Under the pieces are notes generated by a model. It was not told where the DNA came from. It did not search any database and saw only the letters and a program-made list of their open reading frames with translations. Position numbers and translations under genes: made by a program. Positions 58,704 to 64,000 of a DNA stretch of 64,000 bases are shown here, one piece after another. Position 1 is the first letter of the stretch. Every line of letters begins with the position of its first letter. The stretch lies in assembly GCF_900116195.1 (NCBI RefSeq), contig NZ_FOZW01000001.1, forward strand, positions 682,001 to 746,000, given 5' to 3'. This stretch comes from Alloyangia pacifica (GTDB lineage Bacteria; Pseudomonadota; Alphaproteobacteria; Rhodobacterales; Rhodobacteraceae).

Positions 58704-60637
58704 CCGCCACCTCCTGCCCAGGAGACACGGAAGGTGCGGTCGTGCTTGCGGTACTCGCCGCGCGCCGCCCGCGCGATATGGGCCATGCCCACCGGGCATC
58801 CTTCGGCGGCGGCCATGAAGGCGGCGTTCACCGCGATCACCGTGATCGACCCACCGCTGATGTCGAGCCGCGCCAGCGCCGCGAGGTCCAGCCCCTCGGT
58901 CGGCGTCCCCGCCGGGAACGCCCCCTGCCAGATGCGGTAACGGTCGCCCTGATCGGGGAACGGAATATCGATGACGAAACGCAGCCGCCGCAGGAAGGCG
59001 CTGTCGAGGTTGTTCTTCAGGTTGGTCGCCATCAGGCAAAGTCCCGAGTAGCTCTCCATCCGCTGCAGCAGGTAGCTGACCTCGATATTGGCGTGGCGGT
59101 CGTGGCTGTCCTTGACCTCCGACCGCTTGCCGAGACAGGCATCGGCCTCGTCGAGGAACAGGCAGGCACCGGTCTCCTCGGCGGCATCGAAGACCCGGCG
59201 CAGGTTCTTCTCGGTCTCGCCGATGTATTTCGACACGAGGCGCGACAGATCGACCTTGAAGAGATCGAGCCCGAGATCGCCCGCGATGACCTCGGCCGCC
59301 ATGGTCTTGCCCACGCCGGACGGCCCGGCAAAGAGCGCGGTGACCCCGCGCCCGCCGGAGAGTCGCTTGCCGAAGCCCCAGCTGTCGTAGACCGTGGCGC
59401 GGTGGCGCATCTGGTCGGCAATGGCGCGCAGCTCGCCCTGCACCGCCGCGGGAAGGATCAGATCGTCCCAGCCGAACCGAGGCGCGATGCGCGCCGCAAG
59501 CGCCTCCAGCCCACGACCGCCGCGCTCGCGGCAGGCGCGCCAGAGCGCACCGGGCGGGCCATCGGGAGGCAGCGTCGCGGCGATCCCGGAGATGTCGCCG
59601 GGCGGGAGCGGGAAATGCCGGGCGACGGCATTGCGCTCGGCTTCGGGCCAGTCGGGAAGCGCGCCGGCCCAGACCTGCGCGCGCTCTGCGCCGCTCAGCA
59701 AGGGCAGGCGTTCACGCCGCATCTTCGGTGGCAGGCCGGTGCCATCGCGGGCCAGCAGGACCAGCCGCCCGCCCAGCCTTCGCGCCGCGCGCGCCGTCCA
59801 GTCGCGGGCCTCGGCACCCTGGCGCGCAGACAGCTCGGCCTCCTCGGCGGCGGGACGCTGCCGCTGCGCGTCTTCGGGATCGGCATCCGCGACGACGAGC
59901 AGCCCGTCGAGCCAGGCATCCCTCGCCAGCCCGGCAAGCGCGGTGTCACTGTCAAAGTCACGCGCATCCACACGCACCGCCGTCTGGCCGGTGACCGCGG
60001 CGATCTGCGCCGCCAATGCCCGGCGCCCGCTGCCGCCCGGACCGATCAGCGCCAGCCCGCCGCCGGGAACGAATTGCCACGCGAGGGCCTCCGCCCGGTC
60101 GCGCAGCCGTGCCAACCCAGGCGGCTCGATCAGCGCCTCCGCCGCCGCGGGCAGGCCCGGGGCCGCCCCCGAGGCGAGCCGCAGGGCCACCGCCTCGGAA
60201 AGCGAAACGGCGGCCAGCGGATGGGTTTCGCGCATCTCCACCAGTGCCCGACGTCGCAGCGGGGCCCCCGGCGCGAGATGCCCAAAGAGAGCCGCGGCAA
60301 AGGCCACCTGCCCGCCGCCGATCAGACCGGTCAGCAAATGCGCCGTCACGTAGCCCTGCCGCGGATCGCCGCTCGCCGCCGCGCAGAGCGCCGCCACCTC
60401 GCCATCCACCCGATGCGCCAACGCGAAGAGCAGCAGGTCCTCCTCGACCGGCGCGAGACCGAAGACATGCGAGATGTGTCCGAGCGCCGAGCCGGGACGC
60501 AGCGCCTCGAGCCGCGCCCGCGTGGCGCCCGCATCGCTTCCTGTCAGCACCGCGCGCACCCAGTCGATGGCGGCGATCACGAAGGGGTCGGCCAGCGGCG
60601 CTGGCTCGGTGAGCGGAGAAAGGCGCGAGACGGTCAT
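58700..60637 (-). CDS. AAA ATPase of the eCIS (Afp15-like)
   Basis: 645 residues. The N-terminal 200 residues are helical, followed by a degenerate P-loop (LALIGPGGSGRRALAAQIA) near 196. The active AAA domain begins near 430: LFAGPSGVGKTMAAEVIAGDLG (Walker A, about 438-445), ACLFLDEADACLGKR (Walker B, 492-499), the sensor Asn in MATNLKNNLD and arginines in FLRRLRFVIDIPFP. In Afp/PVC this ATPase is needed for assembly of the particle. The second domain retains all key residues. Confidence 0.9.
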   Translation of the reverse strand: MTVSRLSPLTEPAPLADPFVIAAIDWVRAVLTGSDAGATRARLEALRPGSALGHISHVFGLAPVEEDLLLFALAHRVDGEVAALCAAASGDPRQGYVTAHLLTGLIGGGQVAFAAALFGHLAPGAPLRRRALVEMRETHPLAAVSLSEAVALRLASGAAPGLPAAAEALIEPPGLARLRDRAEALAWQFVPGGGLALIGPGGSGRRALAAQIAAVTGQTAVRVDARDFDSDTALAGLARDAWLDGLLVVADADPEDAQRQRPAAEEAELSARQGAEARDWTARAARRLGGRLVLLARDGTGLPPKMRRERLPLLSGAERAQVWAGALPDWPEAERNAVARHFPLPPGDISGIAATLPPDGPPGALWRACRERGGRGLEALAARIAPRFGWDDLILPAAVQGELRAIADQMRHRATVYDSWGFGKRLSGGRGVTALFAGPSGVGKTMAAEVIAGDLGLDLFKVDLSRLVSKYIGETEKNLRRVFDAAEETGACLFLDEADACLGKRSEVKDSHDRHANIEVSYLLQRMESYSGLCLMATNLKNNLDSAFLRRLRFVIDIPFPDQGDRYRIWQGAFPAGTPTEGLDLAALARLDISGGSITVIAVNAAFMAAAEGCPVGMAHIARAARGEYRKHDRTFRVSWAGGGG

Positions 60638-60640
60638 GGC

Positions 60641-61954
60641 TCAGGGATCCAGTCGGAAGGTCAGCCCCGACGTCCGGCTGCGCGCGCCATCGACGATGGC
60701 CGCCACCGGGTAGGGTTGCGGTCGCGGGACGAGCCCGGCCTCTGCCACCGGCACCTCGACCGCCGTGGGGGTCGGCACGGCCCATGCCCCGGCAACCTCG
60801 GGCGCGCGGATCGCCACCGCGCCGTCGCCGATGACGATCTGCGCCTCGGTCGCGCCGGGGTGCCAGAGCCGCTCTCCGGTGACCCGCAGGATGCTGCCGA
60901 CAGGCCCGTTCGCAGGCGTCACCGTGGCGACCCGCGGCACCAGCTGCATCAGCGCCACGTTGGACTGGAAGGCACGCGGCTCCTCGACCCGCACGCCCGG
61001 CTCCTGCCCGCCCGCCACGCCCTCGGTCGCCACCTCCGAGACCAGCCGGATCGGCAGCGTGCCCGGTTGCAGCAGGTCCGCCGCCGCAATCGGCAGGTTG
61101 ACCGCCGGATCGAAATCCACCGCAAGCACCGCGTCGGGCACGATCACGCGAAACCGCCCGCCGCGATCCGCCGGGATCCGCATGGGCGGCAGGGCTCCGA
61201 AGCGCACAAACAGCCGGTCGGCGGCAATGTCCCGAGCGACGATGGTGATCTCCTCGCCGACCGACACCCGCATCTCGCGCTCCGGCGCCCCGGGCGCGGG
61301 CGTCACGAACACCCGCTCGATGGTCGGCCGCCGCGCGAGGCTGGCAAACACCCGGCGTTCCTCGACCGGCGGGGCGACCCGCGGCGCCTCGCTCGGGAAA
61401 ATCTGCACCACTGTCACCTCGTAGACCACCGAGCGGCGGAAGTTCTCGGCCGAGAGCGCCGACCAGATCTTCGTGACATCCTCGATGGTCACCGGGTGCA
61501 GAGTGACTTTGATCCGCTCGAATTCCTCGGTCAGCACCGCATCGAGGATCGGCTCGTTGAGCGCGGGCGGCGCAAGGGTGATCTGGGTTAGCGTGTCGAT
61601 CCGGTTGCCGAACTCGTGCAGTACCTGCATGGCGTCGCCGAGGATCTCCTGAGCGGTGAGATCGGAATCGGGCTGGGTCTCGGCGTCCGAATGGCTGGTC
61701 AGCATGTAGCGCAGGTTCAGCGACAGCGGCGGGCGGCCATAGCTGCCGGGATGGCCCCGCAGCGCGCCCTGATCGTTCTTCAGCGCCGCATTCTCCAACA
61801 CCTGGATCAGGTAGAGATTGACCCGCGCCCCGTCGAAGCCGCTGACCGTCTGGTCGGGCGGCGCGATGGTCACCGCCGCGCCGCTCTGCATGCGGTCCTG
61901 CAGCAGCGTGCGGAGGCTGCGCGAGACGGCGGCGATGGCGGTGAAATCGGCCAT
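60641..61954 (-). CDS. DUF4255 tail terminator (Afp16/Pvc16-like) with extra C-terminal domains
   Basis: 437 residues. The N-terminal 190 residues are DUF4255 (AAVSRSLRTLLQDRM; VNLYLIQVLENAALKN; LNLRYMLTSHSDAE; QEILGDAMQVLHEFGN), the cap that terminates sheath and tube. The rest (about 250 residues) is beta-rich with Ig/TIG-like repeats (VTPANGPVGSILRVTGERLW). Longer than the terminator-only form. Its stop is 3 bases from the AAA start. Confidence 0.85.
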   Translation of the reverse strand: MADFTAIAAVSRSLRTLLQDRMQSGAAVTIAPPDQTVSGFDGARVNLYLIQVLENAALKNDQGALRGHPGSYGRPPLSLNLRYMLTSHSDAETQPDSDLTAQEILGDAMQVLHEFGNRIDTLTQITLAPPALNEPILDAVLTEEFERIKVTLHPVTIEDVTKIWSALSAENFRRSVVYEVTVVQIFPSEAPRVAPPVEERRVFASLARRPTIERVFVTPAPGAPEREMRVSVGEEITIVARDIAADRLFVRFGALPPMRIPADRGGRFRVIVPDAVLAVDFDPAVNLPIAAADLLQPGTLPIRLVSEVATEGVAGGQEPGVRVEEPRAFQSNVALMQLVPRVATVTPANGPVGSILRVTGERLWHPGATEAQIVIGDGAVAIRAPEVAGAWAVPTPTAVEVPVAEAGLVPRPQPYPVAAIVDGARSRTSGLTFRLDP

Positions 61955-61963
61955 GCCCGCCCC

Positions 61964-62842
61964 CTAGCGCCTGAGGCCCAGACGGCGCGCGGCGAACCCA
62001 TCGAAGCCCCGGCTGCGCGGCGGCTGCGGGCGGGATCGCGGCGGGATGGGCTGCGGCGCGGGTTTGGGAGCCTCGAAGATCACGTCGATCTGGCCGATGC
62101 TGAGGCGCGGGGCCGAGGGCCGCTCGGGCGTCGGCGGGTCGCGGAACGGGCGTCCCGTTTCTGACAGCCCCGACATTGGCGCTGCGCTTGCGCCATCCGC
62201 GAGGCGTGCATCGCTCTGAGACATGGCCGCTGCGCCGGATGGTTCGGCGGCATCGGCCAAGCTCACCGGCGACCCGCTGACAGCACCCGCCCGACCGTCG
62301 CCTGCGGGTCCGGCGAGAGGCTCCGGAGCGGCCGGATCCGGCGCGATCCCAGACAGAGGCAGGCCCTCAGCTGAGCGCGGCGACGGCTCTGCGCCGAGCT
62401 GCGCGCCGGTCCCACCCGAGATTGAGAGTGGCAGGGTGTCCGGCACGGCGCCCCGCGCAACAGGCACGCCGATCTCATTGTCGGAAGCAGATGTCTCCGG
62501 GCCCGGTGCAAACCGCCTGCTCAGCGCATGTGCCGGACCCGCTGAGCGGTGCGACGCAGCGAAAGGTTCCTGATCCGGCGGCCCAACCGCGCCGGGCGCA
62601 CCATCCCGGGTCGCGGCCCGATCCATGCCGCCTGCCCGCTCGGAGCGCGCGGCTCCAGGGGGGCGGGCCTCCTCTCGTGGCTTGGACAGAGGGGCGCTCT
62701 CCTCCGGACGCTCGGCCGCCCTGTCGGACGCAAATAGCGAAAGGCGCGGAGGCGCGGTCATCGGCACGGCAGGGTCCGATGCCGCGAGATTGGTACCGCC
62801 CACCGCCCCGCGCGCGGCGAGCCTTTGCAGCAGCCCGCTCAT
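61964..62842 (-). CDS. Low-complexity Pro/Ala/Ser-rich eCIS protein with IGxIxV motif
   Basis: 292 residues. Mostly disordered, rich in Pro, Ala, Ser, Gly and Arg. A conserved-looking SIGQIDVIFEAPKPAPQP occurs near residue 245, similar to an IGRIEV-type motif seen in small proteins of other eCIS loci, and the C-terminus is RSRGFDGFAARRLGLRR. The ATG overlaps the previous stop (ATGA). Function unknown. Confidence 0.6.
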   Translation of the reverse strand: MSGLLQRLAARGAVGGTNLAASDPAVPMTAPPRLSLFASDRAAERPEESAPLSKPREEARPPGAARSERAGGMDRAATRDGAPGAVGPPDQEPFAASHRSAGPAHALSRRFAPGPETSASDNEIGVPVARGAVPDTLPLSISGGTGAQLGAEPSPRSAEGLPLSGIAPDPAAPEPLAGPAGDGRAGAVSGSPVSLADAAEPSGAAAMSQSDARLADGASAAPMSGLSETGRPFRDPPTPERPSAPRLSIGQIDVIFEAPKPAPQPIPPRSRPQPPRSRGFDGFAARRLGLRR

Positions 62843-63630
62843 GAAAGCGCCCGCGCCGCCTCGGACGGTGCGGCCTCGGCCAGGTGGGTCAAGTAAAGTC
62901 GACGCCGCCAGGCGGGCAGCGCAAGAAGCTCGGCTTCGGACCAGCGGTAGACCCGGGCGAGACGGTCGATCTCGGCCAGCACCCCGCCGCCGCGGTCGAT
63001 CTCGGTCAGCAGCAGCGCCAGCGGATCGAGGCGCCCGGTGACCGCGGCGCCGCAGCCGACGCAGGCGAGCGCGACACGGACCTCGGCCAGCGGGTCGCGC
63101 GCGGCGATCTCGGCCTCGAGCACCTCAGCCGCGCCTTCACCGGCCCCTGGTGCGCAGCGGGACAGCAGCGTCCCGGCGCCCCCCGCGGTCGCGGCGCAAA
63201 GATCGTCTCCGGTCGGCAGGCGAATTTGCATGGTCTCCTCTTCAACGCTGAAACTCTTGCCTGCGGGACCCGCAGGCACCCGCACCAACAAGGAGGCCAG
63301 GTCCAGCGGCACCTCGTGGATCTCGCCGCAGTCCGGGCAGCGCAGCCAGAGCTCCTCGGGCGCGCCGTAACCGGCACAAAGCACCGCCAGCAGCAGGCGG
63401 TTGCGGTCGCCGACGAGCCAGGCACCGGGGGTATCTCCGCCGCCGCGCAGCATCCCCGCGCTCAGGATCATCGTCTCGAGCGCCGCCGCCGAAAGCAGCC
63501 CGCCGCGGCGCGCGGCCAGCCACATTTCCTGCGCCCCGGTGATCGGGGTCACGGTCACGCACCCGAAGGGCGCCGCCAGCTCCAGTGTCAGCGTCTCGCC
63601 CGGGCCGCCCTGTGGGTCAGGCCGGGACAT
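62839..63630 (-). CDS. T4-type baseplate protein with zinc-ribbon halves
   Basis: 263 residues. TGAQEMWLAARRGGLLSAAALETMILSAGM and VGDRNRLLLAVLCAGYG are like the T4 baseplate protein family found after tube genes in this eCIS group. RCPDCGEIHEVPL and ACVGCGAAVTGRL provide four cysteines that can form one zinc site. It overlaps the tube gene by 14 bases. Confidence 0.72.
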   Translation of the reverse strand: MSRPDPQGGPGETLTLELAAPFGCVTVTPITGAQEMWLAARRGGLLSAAALETMILSAGMLRGGGDTPGAWLVGDRNRLLLAVLCAGYGAPEELWLRCPDCGEIHEVPLDLASLLVRVPAGPAGKSFSVEEETMQIRLPTGDDLCAATAGGAGTLLSRCAPGAGEGAAEVLEAEIAARDPLAEVRVALACVGCGAAVTGRLDPLALLLTEIDRGGGVLAEIDRLARVYRWSEAELLALPAWRRRLYLTHLAEAAPSEAARALS

Positions 63631-64000
63631 CGAAGGTCGGCTCGGCCGGCTCCACCACCGACACGTCGCGCTGCCAGCCCTCGCATTCCAGCTTCAGCGA
63701 CTGGATCGAGACAGCATTGGCGTTGGCGTCGAGCTCGGGCATCGCGGTATATTCCGACACCCAGCAGCGGAACAGCTGGTAGGACAGGACGATCTGCCCG
63801 GCCTCGTTGAACAGGTCGAGGATGACATCCTTGCGGAAATCGGCCAGCGAGACCTGCGCGCCATCCCCGGCGTTGATGTTCCAGACCTTGTTGGCCCACC
63901 GCTCGAACTCGAGATCATGGGTCACGCCGCGTTCCAGTGTCACCGCCTCGTAGCTGGTGCGCCCGGGCGACTTGCGGCTGGTCGAGGGATCGCCGCCCTC
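63617..64000 (-). CDS. eCIS tube protein (T4 gp19-like), 5'-truncated by window edge
   Basis: The frame is open to base 64000, giving 127 residues of the C-terminal part. GGDPSTSRKSPGRTSYEAVTLERGVTHDLEFERWANKVWN is the typical tail-tube family core and LKLECEGWQRDVSVVEPAEPTFDVPA the end. It polymerises into the inner tube. The start codon and first strands lie outside the window. Confidence 0.88.
   Translation of the reverse strand, partial: EGGDPSTSRKSPGRTSYEAVTLERGVTHDLEFERWANKVWNINAGDGAQVSLADFRKDVILDLFNEAGQIVLSYQLFRCWVSEYTAMPELDANANAVSIQSLKLECEGWQRDVSVVEPAEPTFDVPA

Larger units (their letters stand above)
38161..64000 (-). other. Extracellular contractile injection system (eCIS, Afp/PVC-like) locus, 5' end outside window
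   Basis: Nineteen minus-strand genes encode a tube protein, baseplate parts, hub, spike base, tail terminator, AAA ATPase, likely payloads and fibre-like proteins, with most stops overlapping or touching the next start. No capsid, head or DNA packaging genes occur, which separates this from a prophage. The sheath and at least one tube gene should lie to the right of the window. These particles kill or modify target cells after release. The hub and OB-fold parts being separate genes and the single AAA ATPase suit the eCIS type common in Proteobacteria and Actinobacteria. Confidence 0.9.

Noticed and set aside
58742..61591. Plus-strand open frame of 949 codons opposite the AAA and DUF4255 genes
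   Set aside because: Same antisense effect; composition is unlike a protein and the opposite strand has intact Walker motifs.
38161..64000. Type VI secretion system or prophage
   Set aside because: No Tss membrane-complex genes and no capsid, portal or terminase genes; the AAA ATPase, DUF4255 and DUF4157 genes fit eCIS.

Overview
The window looks like a chromosomal segment of a GC-rich Rhodobacterales-type alphaproteobacterium. The support is a heterotetrameric sarcosine oxidase locus, a ccmI gene close to ruvX and a DUF1289 gene, an iron-type superoxide dismutase, dusA, and small dispersed repeats of a kind I recall from that group. No tRNA, rRNA or CRISPR array was recognised. Taxonomy is inferred from gene content only.

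There are four regions. (1) 1-about 5,700 is the end of an integrated element that continues off the left edge. A P4-type tyrosine integrase is followed by a minus-strand run of small, mostly unknown genes and a partial YkgJ-type cysteine-cluster protein. (2) About 6,100-21,330 is ordinary chromosome: an orphan Cache-HAMP membrane protein, a luciferase-like oxidoreductase, an SDR dehydrogenase, a uroporphyrinogen methyltransferase, sodB, a secreted protein, the sox genes (soxG, soxA, soxD, then two unrelated genes, then soxB), ccmI, ruvX, DUF1289 and dusA.

(3) 21,372-37,976 is a second integrated element, inserted in the 5' end of dusA. It is bounded by 112-bp direct repeats (97 bp perfect) and spans 16,605 bp between equivalent repeat positions. 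It holds a tyrosine integrase, a HTH protein, a DUF5906/D5-like SF3 helicase, a large hairpin, a candidate iteron origin, stop/start-coupled unknown genes, a low-GC KAP-type P-loop NTPase, and a right-end group of two membrane proteins plus an Abi_C-domain protein that reads as a candidate defence module. One uncharacterised protein family occurs in both integrated elements.

(4) 38,161-64,000 is most of an extracellular contractile injection system (eCIS, Afp/PVC-like) transcribed leftward. It contains the tube, a T4-type baseplate protein, a tail terminator (DUF4255), a AAA ATPase, two DUF4157 proteins that look like payloads (one ending in an HNH-type nuclease motif, one with a second HExxH site), a CIS_tube/Afp7-like protein, a hub, an OB-fold spike base, gp25, two gpJ-like baseplate proteins (one with a lectin-like beta-propeller insert), a gpI-like tail protein and a 1,073-residue DUF6519/beta-helix protein. 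The sheath and first tube genes must lie beyond the right edge. Tight gene overlaps point to one or a few transcripts. The dusA element sits at the 3' end of this operon and has separated dusA from its original upstream sequence.
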